Assembly (NCBI RefSeq): GCF_002573715.1
Contig: NZ_PDHM01000005.1
Coordinates: 124,001 to 188,000 of the forward strand
DNA: 64,000 nt
Origin: Paenibacillus sp. EZ-K15
Lineage (GTDB): Bacteria > Bacillota > Bacilli > Paenibacillales > Paenibacillaceae
Direction of reading: 5' to 3'
Of the stretch, positions 35,122 to 43,628 are shown in pieces (within the stretch, counting starts at the first letter, position 1; the number at the start of each line of letters is the position of its first letter). Under the pieces are notes generated by a model. The model worked only from the letters and a program-made list of their open reading frames with translations, was not told the origin of the DNA and ran no database searches. A program made the position numbers and the translations under genes.

Positions 35122-35277
35122 AAGAAAGCCCTTTCGTGATTCCCGAGGTTTGAATTTTGATAGTTTTCGTTCGGAAAATGATATTATAACTCCAGTATAC
35201 CATCTATAATTTGAGAAGGTTAGAGACCGTTTCATCATGAATTGTGTTTAACCCTTACATCATGGGTGGAGGTTGGA

Positions 35278-36669
35278 ATGTTGGATAAAAACACAAACAA
35301 ATTTACATTATGGGTTCTCGCATGGCCCATATTCATCGAGCTGTTCCTGCAGTTTTTGCTGGGAGCGGTGGATACATTGATGGTCAGCCGGATTTCCGAT
35401 GATGCGGTTGCGGTGGTTGGTTTCTCCAATCAGCTGTTTCAGGCGATGACAACGTTGTTCATGACGGTTGCCAGCGGTGCCGGCATTCTCATCGCTCAGA
35501 AGATCGGTTCGCATCGGACGGGCGATGCCCGAACGATCGGCATCATGGCGGTGAGTGTCACCACAATCATCGGATTGGTGTGCAGCGGGATATTGTTTGC
35601 GATGCCGGAGGCGATCGCTTCGGTCCTCCAGCTGCCGGATCATCTGCTTCCGCTTGCCGGAACGTATATCTCCATTGTCGGCGGCGGGATGGTGCTGATT
35701 GCCATGATGGCTACGATGAGCACGGTCATCCGGAATACCGGCAATACGCGTGCACCGATGTATGTCGCGATCGGAATGAATATCATTCACGTTGTTATGA
35801 ACTATGGGTTTATTTTCGGCGCTTTCGGGTTCCCGCAGTGGGGACTTACCGGTGTCGCGATCTCGACGGTGGTCAGCCGGCTGCTCGCTGTGTTCTTACT
35901 GCTGTATATATTCCTTCGTTCATTTGAATATCGGATCAAATGGAAGGAATTCCGCGTGTTCAACCGTCCGCTGTTCGGCGAAATTCTGAAAATTGGATGG
36001 CCGCTCGGCATCAATATGTCTTGCTGGGTGTTCACGCAGCTGATCATCTATTCCTTTATTGCAACGCTGGGCGCTGCCGAGCTGGCTGCGCGCACGTATA
36101 TGAATACACTGGAATCCTTCTGCTTCTTGCTGGGCTCTTCGATTGCGATGGCTGCCCAGATTCAGATCGCGCATCTATTCGGCGCGGGCCGGATCAAGGA
36201 GGCTTATCGGAGCGCGTATCGCGCGCTGGGCGTCGGGGCTGTTTATGTTGTAGTCAATGCCTTCCTTCTGTATGTGTTCGGGAAGCAGCTGCTGGGGCTG
36301 TTTACGGACGATAAGACCATCATTGCGATCGGTGCATCGCTCCTGGGCATGAATCTGATTCTCCAGCCTGGCAAAATGCTCAACATGGCCCTCGGCAACT
36401 CGCTCAACGCCGTCGGAGACACCAGGTTTACCATGTACATTTCCCTCGGCTCGATGTGGCTGGTCGCCACCGTGCTCTCATATATACTCGGTATTCATAT
36501 GGGGTGGGGGCTCATCGGCATATACTCCTGCATGATTGCCGATGAGTATTTGCGGGGTGTGCTGTCCTTCTTCCGCTGGCGTGGGCAGAAGCACTTGAGA
36601 AAGGCAGAACAAGCAGAGCCGGTGGGCCATCAGGGGCCGTCAATGGAACCGATACCGGCGCAAGCATAA
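35278..36669 (+). CDS. MATE family efflux transporter
   Basis: Multidrug and toxin extrusion transporter of 463 residues with about 12 transmembrane helices in two bundles. It uses a proton or sodium gradient to expel drugs or metabolites. The N-terminal region WPIFIELFLQFLLGAVDTLMV is typical of the family. GGAGG lies before the chosen ATG at 35278. The substrate is unknown. It is divergent from an AraC regulator and closed by a terminator. Confidence 0.9.
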   Translation: MLDKNTNKFTLWVLAWPIFIELFLQFLLGAVDTLMVSRISDDAVAVVGFSNQLFQAMTTLFMTVASGAGILIAQKIGSHRTGDARTIGIMAVSVTTIIGLVCSGILFAMPEAIASVLQLPDHLLPLAGTYISIVGGGMVLIAMMATMSTVIRNTGNTRAPMYVAIGMNIIHVVMNYGFIFGAFGFPQWGLTGVAISTVVSRLLAVFLLLYIFLRSFEYRIKWKEFRVFNRPLFGEILKIGWPLGINMSCWVFTQLIIYSFIATLGAAELAARTYMNTLESFCFLLGSSIAMAAQIQIAHLFGAGRIKEAYRSAYRALGVGAVYVVVNAFLLYVFGKQLLGLFTDDKTIIAIGASLLGMNLILQPGKMLNMALGNSLNAVGDTRFTMYISLGSMWLVATVLSYILGIHMGWGLIGIYSCMIADEYLRGVLSFFRWRGQKHLRKAEQAEPVGHQGPSMEPIPAQA

Positions 36670-36687
36670 TGGCGGGTTATGATATGT

Positions 36688-36731
36688 AAAAGGATACTTC
36701 GGCCGTGCGGCATCGGGGTATCCTTTTTTTT
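36688..36731 (+). terminator. intrinsic terminator of the MATE gene
   Basis: AAAAGGATACTTC pairs with GGGGTATCCTTTT (G-T tolerated), followed by a T8 run. Confidence 0.88.
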
Positions 36732-36823
36732 GCCATACTATAAAAATAACGCATTCGAAAACTTTTCACCCTCATGGCGGGGTATTGTAAGTGATTGGCT
36801 AAGTGAAAGGAGGAAAGCACGGT

Positions 36824-37366
36824 TTGGTACACGACCTTATACAACGACTAAAGACGGAATACAGTGACGAATGCTTCGAAGAACTTTACCGGTTATACGC
36901 GGATCGGGCGATTCGAACGGCTACCGCAGTAACCGGAAGTCCGGCAAGCGCTGCTGACGTGGTCCAGGAAACGTTCATCCGGGTTTACCGAAACCTCGGT
37001 GCCTATGATGGAAGCAAACCCTTTGACCCGTGGTTCAACCGGATTCTCTATAACGAATGCAATCGGTATTTGAAGAAACATGCGAGAGTGGTGCCTTCCG
37101 AGATTTCGGAGGAGAGGGACCTTCCCTCGGAAACCGACACCTACGATTTTGACCGGCATGGCGAGGTATATGAGATGGTACAGCGGCTGGATGACCAGCA
37201 CCGGATTCCCGTGATCTTGAAATATTTAAATGATTTTGCCGAGAAGGATATTGCGGACATGATGGAACTGAACGTCAACACAGTGAAGTCCAGATTGTTC
37301 AAAGCCCGAAAGAAGTTGAAGGAATGGATACTGCAGAATAGGGGAGGGAATCAGCATGGCACGTGA
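36824..37366 (+). CDS. ECF-type RNA polymerase sigma factor, TTG start
   Basis: 180-residue extracytoplasmic function sigma factor. Region 2 (DVVQETFIRVYRNLGAYDG, about 46-64) and region 4 (IADMMELNVNTVKSRLFKARKKL, about 148-170) are present. TTG at 36824 is preferred because AAAGGAGG lies ten bases before; an earlier GTG at 36803 would place the Shine-Dalgarno inside the gene. The 3' end overlaps the anti-sigma-like gene by 11 bases. The regulon is unknown. Confidence 0.85.
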   Translation: MVHDLIQRLKTEYSDECFEELYRLYADRAIRTATAVTGSPASAADVVQETFIRVYRNLGAYDGSKPFDPWFNRILYNECNRYLKKHARVVPSEISEERDLPSETDTYDFDRHGEVYEMVQRLDDQHRIPVILKYLNDFAEKDIADMMELNVNTVKSRLFKARKKLKEWILQNRGGNQHGT

Positions 37367-38171
37367 TCCATTGGATCAAGAGATTACAGACGGCCTGAAA
37401 AAGGGTACGGATGACGCGATGCGACATAAGGACGAGATTTGGATGGCGATTAAAGAGCGGATTCATAGCGAGCAAGCCCAGCGGCCTGCGAAATCGGAGA
37501 CTCCCTTCGCGCCGCGGGAATCGAAAGGGCGCCGCCGTTCGGGACGAAGAACGGCAGGATGGATTGCGGGAACCGCCGCTGCGGCAGCCATCGTGCTGAC
37601 CGTCAGCTTCCAGACGGCACCGGTTCAGGCGTTTATTGATCAGGTGAAGGAATGGTTTGCTCCCCAGAAAACGGTTGAGCAGGAGCTTGAAGGTACACCG
37701 GAAACGAGCGTAGATTCCTTGCATGAGGGTGCGGATTACGTTATTTACATTGACGAGAGCCGGTTTAAGATGGTTCACGAATCGGGCGTGGACCGCATTG
37801 AATTGAAGGAGAAGCCGACGGATGACCGCTATCCGGAAGTGTTCATGGAAATTTCGCAGGAGGGCATCGATCCGAAGACCGCTGCAGAGCAGATCCAAGC
37901 TGAGCTGCAAGCGTATCCGAAGGTCGAGGCGAATCTGGTGGATGAACCGATTCAAGGCTGGGAGGTGCGTGCGATAGGCGGTACCGGCGGCAAAGAGTGG
38001 GACGATCCGGTGATACGATATTATGTGTTCGATAACGGGCAGGGCGGCAGCTTTGTCGTCAAGCAGCAGTATTTCCTTGAGGCCTCCGAGGGCTTCGGTG
38101 TGCGTTTCCATAACATGATGAAAGAATTTCATATTACGACCAATACAAATGCAGAGTCTGACAGTAAGTAG
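37356..38171 (+). CDS. membrane anti-sigma factor-like protein
   Basis: 271-residue protein with a cytoplasmic N-terminus (about 1-65), one membrane helix (WIAGTAAAAAIVLTVSF, about 68-86) and a long extracellular domain of DUF4367-like character. The Cys/His zinc-binding motif of ZAS anti-sigma factors is absent. The start overlaps the sigma gene, so the pair is co-translated, and the role is inferred from this context: it holds the sigma factor at the membrane until a surface stress signal. Confidence 0.75.
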   Translation: MARDPLDQEITDGLKKGTDDAMRHKDEIWMAIKERIHSEQAQRPAKSETPFAPRESKGRRRSGRRTAGWIAGTAAAAAIVLTVSFQTAPVQAFIDQVKEWFAPQKTVEQELEGTPETSVDSLHEGADYVIYIDESRFKMVHESGVDRIELKEKPTDDRYPEVFMEISQEGIDPKTAAEQIQAELQAYPKVEANLVDEPIQGWEVRAIGGTGGKEWDDPVIRYYVFDNGQGGSFVVKQQYFLEASEGFGVRFHNMMKEFHITTNTNAESDSK

Positions 38172-38195
38172 ATAGCTTCAGTTCATGATATAAAC

Positions 38196-38237
38196 AAGGA
38201 TAGCCCAATCGTATGATGAAGGGCTATCCTTTTTTTT
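38196..38237 (+). terminator. intrinsic terminator of the sigma/anti-sigma pair
   Basis: AAGGATAGCCC pairs perfectly with GGGCTATCCTT and is followed by a T run. Confidence 0.9.
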
Positions 38238-38434
38238 GTGATTAAAGATCGGTTTAAAAAGTTAGTGGACAATTTATATGTAATGTTATCTAACTCGGAT
38301 AATACTTATTAGATTCATTAAACACTCCCTAATTCTGGAATATATTATTTTTGATTTATCAAAAATGGTTTATAATCTAATGATATCGATGTGTATCTTT
38401 AATTGGAAACGCTTTTTCTATTACATGTTCGATT

Positions 38435-38451
38435 TGTCATATTAAATAACA
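38435..38451 (+). promoter_or_regulatory. GlnR/TnrA-like box 1 upstream of asparaginase
   Basis: TGTCATATTAAATAACA matches the consensus TGTNANAWWWTNTNACA at all but one position. Its centre is about 50 bases before the predicted start inside box 2. Confidence 0.5.
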
Positions 38452-38486
38452 TTAAATAGAATAAATCTAACGAATACATATTTAAA

Positions 38487-38503
38487 TGTTATATATTATA
38501 ACA
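38487..38503 (+). promoter_or_regulatory. GlnR/TnrA-like box 2 overlapping the asparaginase leader
   Basis: TGTTATATATTATAACA is a perfect match to TGTNANAWWWTNTNACA. It ends 15 bases before the start codon, directly before the ribosome binding site. Confidence 0.55.
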
Positions 38504-38518
38504 TATGAGGAGAGTGCC

Positions 38519-39739
38519 ATGATGAAACCAAAGCCAAAACGTCCCTTAGCGGTCTGGAGTACCGCTGCATTCACCGCTTTTGTTATTTCTGTATCTCCTG
38601 TTGGAACCTATGCGGCACATGCTGCCACGGTGACGGAAGTGAAAGGAACGGTTAGTACGGCTGCACCCGTACAGACCCCTGCAACGCCGGGAAGGAATAC
38701 AACGGTACCTCCTCTATCGGAAGCTTCCAAACCATCGACCAAGCCTAATGTGCTGGTCATTGCGACAGGCGGGACTTTGGCGGGCCAATCGACGGATGCC
38801 ACCAGCTTCCAATCCTACCGTGCGGGTACGTTGAAGATTGAGGACATGGTCGGTGAACTTCCCAATACGGATAAGATTGCGGATATCAGCACGCTCCAGT
38901 TCGGCAATTCCGGATCAAGCGCGTACACCATGGCGGATCTGTATGATTTGTCCCAGACGGTAGACAATGCGCTTGAGGTCTACGACAGTGTCGTTGTAAC
39001 GACGGGGACGGATACGATGGAAGAGATTGCGTACTTCCTTGATCTGACGGTGCAAAGCGACAAGCCTGTAGTCATTACCGGCTCCATGCGGCCTTGGACG
39101 GTGATCGGCTCCGATGCGCAGGCGAACCTGTACAATGCCATCAAGCTGGCTGGAAGCGGCCGCACGGAATCCTTCGGCACGGTGCTGATGCTGAATGATA
39201 CAATTCATCTGGCGCGCGGCGTAACCAAGACCAATGACTACCGTACCGACACGTTCGAAACGCCTATGCTGGGCGCAGTCGGATATATCGATGATGAGAA
39301 TATTCGGATCTACCGTGCTCCCCTTCGAGCGATGAAGGCGGAAGGCGAAGGCAAACCAGTATTTGATCTGAGCAAAATCTCGAAAGAGGACCTGGCGAAG
39401 GTTGAAATTGCCATCTCTTATCAGGAAGCCGGCGGTGGTGCGATTAAAGGCTTTGTGGCAGACGGAGCCAAAGGCATCGTCACTTCCGGCACCGGTGCAG
39501 GCGGCATCTCGAGAGAGATGAGCGCGGCCCGCAAGGAAGCTATCGAGAAGGGGGTGGTTTTCGTAACAACGACCCGTACAGGCTCCGGCAGCGTATACGG
39601 CGGCGGTGAAGGCATTATTTCAGGTGACAACCTGAGTCCTCAGCAAGCCCGCGTTCTGCTGCTGCTCTCCCTGTCCTTTACGGATGATTTCAATACCATT
39701 AAGGGTTGGTTCGCAACCTACGGCACGCCTGAAGTGTAA
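38519..39739 (+). CDS. secreted type II L-asparaginase
   Basis: Extracellular asparaginase of 406 residues (L-asparagine to L-aspartate and ammonia). The signal peptide covers about 1-36 (WSTAAFTAFVISVSPVGTYAAHA), and a Thr/Pro-rich linker reaches residue 75. The two catalytic motifs are TGGTLAG (nucleophile about T86) and TTGTDTMEE. The C-terminus matches the AnsZ/AnsB type. GAGGAGAG precedes the ATG. The GlnR/TnrA-like boxes upstream suggest nitrogen control, in line with TnrA-dependent ansZ of Bacillus subtilis. Confidence 0.9.
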   Translation: MMKPKPKRPLAVWSTAAFTAFVISVSPVGTYAAHAATVTEVKGTVSTAAPVQTPATPGRNTTVPPLSEASKPSTKPNVLVIATGGTLAGQSTDATSFQSYRAGTLKIEDMVGELPNTDKIADISTLQFGNSGSSAYTMADLYDLSQTVDNALEVYDSVVVTTGTDTMEEIAYFLDLTVQSDKPVVITGSMRPWTVIGSDAQANLYNAIKLAGSGRTESFGTVLMLNDTIHLARGVTKTNDYRTDTFETPMLGAVGYIDDENIRIYRAPLRAMKAEGEGKPVFDLSKISKEDLAKVEIAISYQEAGGGAIKGFVADGAKGIVTSGTGAGGISREMSAARKEAIEKGVVFVTTTRTGSGSVYGGGEGIISGDNLSPQQARVLLLLSLSFTDDFNTIKGWFATYGTPEV

Positions 39740-39805
39740 TCTCAGTCATGTTTTAACTGCTGCTTAGTCCTACTGAACGATGAAATTCCTTCCACCAATA
39801 TATTG

Positions 39806-39836
39806 CCGCCAGGATTGCCCTGGCGGTCTTTTTTTT
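39806..39836 (+). terminator. intrinsic terminator of the asparaginase gene
   Basis: CCGCCAGG pairs perfectly with CCTGGCGG, followed by TCT and a T8 run. Confidence 0.9.
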
Positions 39837-39921
39837 GTTCATCGTTAGTAGGAAACGTCGATAATTTTAACAGGGTTCCATGTAACGTATACCGAATGAT
39901 GAGGATAATTTCATCGGTTTA

Positions 39922-39950
39922 TTGCTTTCTATGTCAGCTATTTGTATAAT
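39922..39950 (+). promoter_or_regulatory. sigma-A promoter of the lacI-type gene
   Basis: TTGCTT, 17 bases and a perfect TATAAT. The predicted start near 39957 coincides with the operator, so the regulator probably represses itself. Confidence 0.65.
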
Positions 39951-39956
39951 TTACAA

Positions 39957-39972
39957 TAGTAAACGATTACTA
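39957..39972 (+). promoter_or_regulatory. LacI-family operator at the regulator's own start site
   Basis: TAGTAAACGATTACTA is a near-perfect 16-bp palindrome (one mismatched pair) centred on CG. Its right half CGATTACTA recurs at 41090-41098 and 41267-41275. Confidence 0.6.
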
Positions 39973-39987
39973 TAAGTGAGGGATCCT

Positions 39988-41025
39988 ATGAAGAAGCCGA
40001 CCACGATACATGATATAGCCAAGATGGCAAACGTTTCTTCGGCGACGGTTTCGCGCGTGTTGAGTAACAGCAGTTATCCTGTCAGCAAGGAGCTTAAAGA
40101 ACGTATCCAGCAAATCGCGAAGGAGTCCAATTATATTCCGAATATGTTTGGCAAACAGCTGAAGAAGAATAGCAGTAATACGATCGGAATCATCATTCCT
40201 TCTATTGTGAATCCATTCTATTCTTCCGTCATATTCGGGATTGAAGAGGTGGCGCGGCAGAATAGCTTTACGGTTATCGTATGCAATTCCCTGCAAGATC
40301 CGGCGCTGGAGGATGAATACTTGAGGACGATCATGGAGAAGCAGGTCAAAGGCTTGATTATTTCCTCGATCTCCAAAGATAAGAGCCAATTGACGCAGTT
40401 GATGAAGCTTGGCCTGAACGTCATTGCCATCGATCAGAAGATCGATGAGGATAACATCAACCAGATTGAGTTCGATTACCACAAAGCCGGTTATCTGGCG
40501 ACTAAGCATCTGCAGGAAAAGGGGCATGAACGCATTAGTTACGTTACTTCTAAACTAGACCGTCCCAGCCGCCGAAGCATCCATCAGGGGTACGTTTCGG
40601 CGATGAAGGACGCGGGTCTCAAGCCGCTGGTGGTCGAGTCCCAGACCGAAGAAGTATATAATGCGATTACTGAATTTGATACGGGCAAGCAGCTGACGCA
40701 GAAATTGCTGGAGCATTCGCCGCAGCCGACGGCGATTTTTGCATGCAATGACATGATGGCCTTCGGGGTGATCAACGAATTGTCGCAGCGCGATATCCAA
40801 GTGCCGGAGCAGATGTCGGTTATGGGCTTTGACGGCATTGACGTGGGGCAGATGATTCACCCGCCGCTTACAACGATTAAGCAACCCGATTACGAGATGG
40901 GGAAGATGGCATGCAAAATGCTGCTGGATATGATGCTGGGCGACGACAGTCCGATGTTTGACGTCATGCTGCAGCCTAAATTGCTGGAAAGAAAATCGGT
41001 CCGGGATATCCGAGAGACGAAGTGA
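39988..41025 (+). CDS. LacI-family transcriptional regulator
   Basis: 345-residue repressor. The N-terminal helix-turn-helix (about 3-50; TIHDIAKMANVSSATVSRVLS) is intact, and a periplasmic-binding-like sensor domain covers about 60-330. The motif IFACNDMMAFGVI and the GFDGIDVGQMIHPPLTTI hinge region are typical. It probably responds to a sugar or sugar phosphate produced by the genes that follow. ATG at 39988 has GAGGG upstream; an earlier GTG at 39976 is in frame but less likely. The operon it heads in controlling (41353-51120) has matching operator half-sites. Confidence 0.92.
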   Translation: MKKPTTIHDIAKMANVSSATVSRVLSNSSYPVSKELKERIQQIAKESNYIPNMFGKQLKKNSSNTIGIIIPSIVNPFYSSVIFGIEEVARQNSFTVIVCNSLQDPALEDEYLRTIMEKQVKGLIISSISKDKSQLTQLMKLGLNVIAIDQKIDEDNINQIEFDYHKAGYLATKHLQEKGHERISYVTSKLDRPSRRSIHQGYVSAMKDAGLKPLVVESQTEEVYNAITEFDTGKQLTQKLLEHSPQPTAIFACNDMMAFGVINELSQRDIQVPEQMSVMGFDGIDVGQMIHPPLTTIKQPDYEMGKMACKMLLDMMLGDDSPMFDVMLQPKLLERKSVRDIRETK

Positions 41026-41039
41026 ATATAGGATGGCAT

Positions 41040-41075
41040 AAAGCCCGGGCATAACTGCTCGGGCTTTATTTATTT
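41040..41075 (+). terminator. terminator after the lacI-type gene
   Basis: AAAGCCCG pairs with CGGGCTTT and is followed by a mixed T/A stretch. Confidence 0.65.
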
Positions 41076-41082
41076 CCATTAA

Positions 41083-41098
41083 AAGATATCGATTACTA
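41083..41098 (+). promoter_or_regulatory. LacI-type operator half-site, distal
   Basis: AAGATATCGATTACTA shares the CGATTACTA half of the autoregulatory operator. A further site with perfect core TAATCGATTA lies at 41201-41210. Together with the promoter-proximal site they could support looping. Confidence 0.4.
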
Positions 41099-41248
41099 AC
41101 TAATTACTTGTCCATGTCTGAATCAACCAAGTGGAAAACAATGCCTATTAAACCTCGGAATGCCTTATGTATCGCCTGAAGTCAGACTTTTATAATAAAA
41201 TAATCGATTAGAGCATAGAAAACTCTATTCAAGAAAGGGCTTACATGC

Positions 41249-41254
41249 TATACT
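41249..41254 (+). promoter_or_regulatory. extended -10 promoter of the amino-sugar operon
   Basis: TATACT is preceded by TGC (extended -10). The -35 (41226-41231, TATTCA) is weak. The start is predicted near 41261. Confidence 0.5.
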
Positions 41255-41259
41255 CGTTA

Positions 41260-41275
41260 CAGAAATCGATTACTA
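41260..41275 (+). promoter_or_regulatory. LacI-type operator at the amino-sugar operon start
   Basis: CAGAAATCGATTACTA keeps the right half CGATTACTA of the regulator's own operator and overlaps the predicted transcription start. Confidence 0.55.
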
Positions 41276-41352
41276 TAAAATCAAAACATTTGGAATGAGC
41301 TGGAGCAGAAAACACGCAATCCTATTTTTAAACAAAAAAAGGAGGGTTTTCA

Positions 41353-42666
41353 ATGTCAAAAAAGGTAAAGGTAATCTCCCTGATGCTGGCGTTTATGATG
41401 ATGTTCACCGCATGTTCCTCATCCGGCGGGTCAACCGACGGGGAGAACTCGCCCGGCGAACCGGAAGGCAGCAAAGAGAAGGTGACGCTCAAGATTGGGC
41501 TCCCCGGCAGCTATGAGGTGACGAGCAAGGAAATTATCGATGGCTTTATTGCGTCCCATCCCCACATCAACGTTGAGATTCAAGAAGCGCCGTGGGGGGA
41601 CTTTACGTCTAAGATCGCCACGCAAATTGCAGGCAACACCATGCCGGACGTCTGGTTCCAAGAGAACGCCACCATACTTAGCTACGGACAGCGCGGTGTA
41701 GCAGAGGATTTAACCTCTTACATTGAAGCGGATCTGAAGGCAGACGAATACATCGATGGCTTGTTCTCGGCCAAAACGCCTGAAGGCAAGATTTGGGGTG
41801 TACCTCACGGTATTAACCCTATTGCACTCGCGTATAACCAGGATGTTTTTGAGAAAGCCGACGTGCCAGTGCCTACCGATGACTGGACCTATGACGACCT
41901 GATTGAGGCCTCCAAGAAGCTGACGATCAAAGAAGGAGACAAAACGAGCCAATTCGGATTTATCGGATCCTTCTCTATAACCAACGGCTGGTTCCCTTGG
42001 ATCAAGCAGGCAGGCGGCTCTGCCCTGGACAATACCCTGACGAAATCGCGGTTTGACGATCCCAAGACTGCGGCCGGTTTACAGCAGCTATATGATGGGC
42101 TGGACCAGGGATATTTTGCGGATATCGACTTTCTAAAAGCGAACGGCGGTGAGCTCGAAGTATTCGCAAGCGGCAAGGCCGCGATGTACTTCCTCCAATA
42201 CAGCTTGCAGGTGAATATGAACGAGAGTTTTGCCGATACGAACTGGGATGTTGTCAAAATTCCGAAAGGCGTTGACGGCAAACGTTATGTTCCGATGGTA
42301 GCCAACACGTGGCTGGTCTCCTCCAGAGCGAAGCAGGAATCGAAGGATGCCGCCTGGGAGTTCCTGAAATATTACCTCGGCGATGAAGTGCAGGACATGA
42401 TCGTCAAGACGGGATCCACGTTGCCCGTGAAGAAGTCTGCACTGGATCAATTGAAGGACAGCACAACCAAACCGCTGAACAAAGAGGCTTTCACGGACGG
42501 CATTAACGAAGGCGGCGTTACCCTGGATGAAAATGCTACTTGGAGCGAATGGCGCATTCTGGTGCAGCAGGTGGTCAATGAAATCATGGTAGGCAATGTC
42601 TCGGTTGAAGACGGCGTGAAAGATATTCATACCAAAGTTCAGGACGTACTGGACTCCAGTAAATAG
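41353..42666 (+). CDS. sugar ABC transporter substrate-binding lipoprotein (family 1)
   Basis: Lipid-anchored sugar receptor of 437 residues. The signal peptide ends in FTAC (Cys about 20). Ser/Gly-rich linker, then a family 1 MalE/UgpB-like body (YEVTSKEIIDGFIASHPHIN, PWGDFTSKIATQIAGNTMPD). Smaller than the LplA-type receptors elsewhere in the window, so it belongs to the MalEFG-like rather than LplABC branch. AAAGGAGG precedes the ATG. Two permeases follow. Confidence 0.9.
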   Translation: MSKKVKVISLMLAFMMMFTACSSSGGSTDGENSPGEPEGSKEKVTLKIGLPGSYEVTSKEIIDGFIASHPHINVEIQEAPWGDFTSKIATQIAGNTMPDVWFQENATILSYGQRGVAEDLTSYIEADLKADEYIDGLFSAKTPEGKIWGVPHGINPIALAYNQDVFEKADVPVPTDDWTYDDLIEASKKLTIKEGDKTSQFGFIGSFSITNGWFPWIKQAGGSALDNTLTKSRFDDPKTAAGLQQLYDGLDQGYFADIDFLKANGGELEVFASGKAAMYFLQYSLQVNMNESFADTNWDVVKIPKGVDGKRYVPMVANTWLVSSRAKQESKDAAWEFLKYYLGDEVQDMIVKTGSTLPVKKSALDQLKDSTTKPLNKEAFTDGINEGGVTLDENATWSEWRILVQQVVNEIMVGNVSVEDGVKDIHTKVQDVLDSSK

Positions 42667-42746
42667 CTTCATGGGATAAGAGCGGTGCAGTCTTGACGAC
42701 GTATCGGGTTGCACCTCTCTTCCCGCTATCGAAAGGTAGGTGTGTC

Positions 42747-43628
42747 ATGCAGAAACAAGGGTACTGGGGCTATATATTCACATTGCCGTTTGTCATTAAT
42801 GTCGTGGTATTCCTCTTATTTCCGATTGTATTCTCCACGTATATTTCCTTCACGGAGTGGGACTTGTTTAACGCGCCGCGCTGGATCGGGCTGGATAACT
42901 GGGTACGCGTATTGAATAAACATGAATTCTGGGTATCCATCCGAAATGTCTTTATGTTTGCACTCATCTTCGTGCCGATTCAGACGATAATGGCGTTTGT
43001 GATCGCCTTTATGCTGAATCAGGCCATTCGGGCCAAGGGGTTGTTCCGCTTGTTCTATTTCCTGCCTGTCGTTACTCCGTGGATCGCCGGCGGCGTGGTC
43101 TGGGTGTGGATGTTCAACTACCAATACGGCGTCATCAACTGGGTGTTGGAATCCATCGGCCTCGATCCTGTGAAATGGATAGATAGCAGCAATTGGCTGA
43201 TGGTCGTCTCCAGCATCGCGATCGTTCAGGTATGGAAGGGCGTTGGTCAATCCATGATCATGATCCTGGCCGGGATGCAAAATGTTCCGAAAGAGGTGCT
43301 GGAAGCCTCGCAAATCGACGGCGCCAACGGCTGGAAGCAGCTGACGAAGGTGGTGTTCCCGATGGTAACGCCGATGGTATATCTCGTCATGATTCTGTCC
43401 ACCATCTCGGCGTTTCAGGCATTTGATGTGTTCCTCGGCCTGTTCGGTTCCATCACCACGGGAATTCCGGAACGGAACATGGTTCCGAACCTGCTAGTGT
43501 ACCGGGATGCGTTCCTGCTCTTCAAAATGGGACCGGCATCCGCAACGGCCTGGCTGCTGTTTGTCATTATTCTAGGCTTCACCTTGTTCCAGAAGTATTT
43601 TGAGAAGAAGTGGGTGCATTATGACTAA
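42747..43628 (+). CDS. sugar ABC transporter permease (MalF/UgpA-like)
   Basis: Inner-membrane permease of 293 residues with six predicted helices. The EAA loop is VLEASQIDGANGWKQLTKVVFP. The start at 42747 follows AAAGGTAGG; the longer open frame upstream is less likely. It overlaps the next permease by eight bases. It forms the channel with MalG-like partner, driven by an ATPase encoded elsewhere. Confidence 0.9.
   Translation: MQKQGYWGYIFTLPFVINVVVFLLFPIVFSTYISFTEWDLFNAPRWIGLDNWVRVLNKHEFWVSIRNVFMFALIFVPIQTIMAFVIAFMLNQAIRAKGLFRLFYFLPVVTPWIAGGVVWVWMFNYQYGVINWVLESIGLDPVKWIDSSNWLMVVSSIAIVQVWKGVGQSMIMILAGMQNVPKEVLEASQIDGANGWKQLTKVVFPMVTPMVYLVMILSTISAFQAFDVFLGLFGSITTGIPERNMVPNLLVYRDAFLLFKMGPASATAWLLFVIILGFTLFQKYFEKKWVHYD

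Larger units (their letters stand above)
38238..38518 (+). other. AT-rich upstream region of the asparaginase gene
   Basis: No gene. Besides the two boxes listed separately, a weaker GlnR/TnrA-like match (two mismatches) lies at 38279-38295. A TATAAT-like element at about 38371-38376 lacks a good -35. The high A+T makes chance matches likelier. Confidence 0.4.

Noticed and set aside
38403..38418. cre-like GGAAACGCTTTTTC upstream of asparaginase
   Set aside because: Two mismatches in conserved positions and the region is AT-rich.
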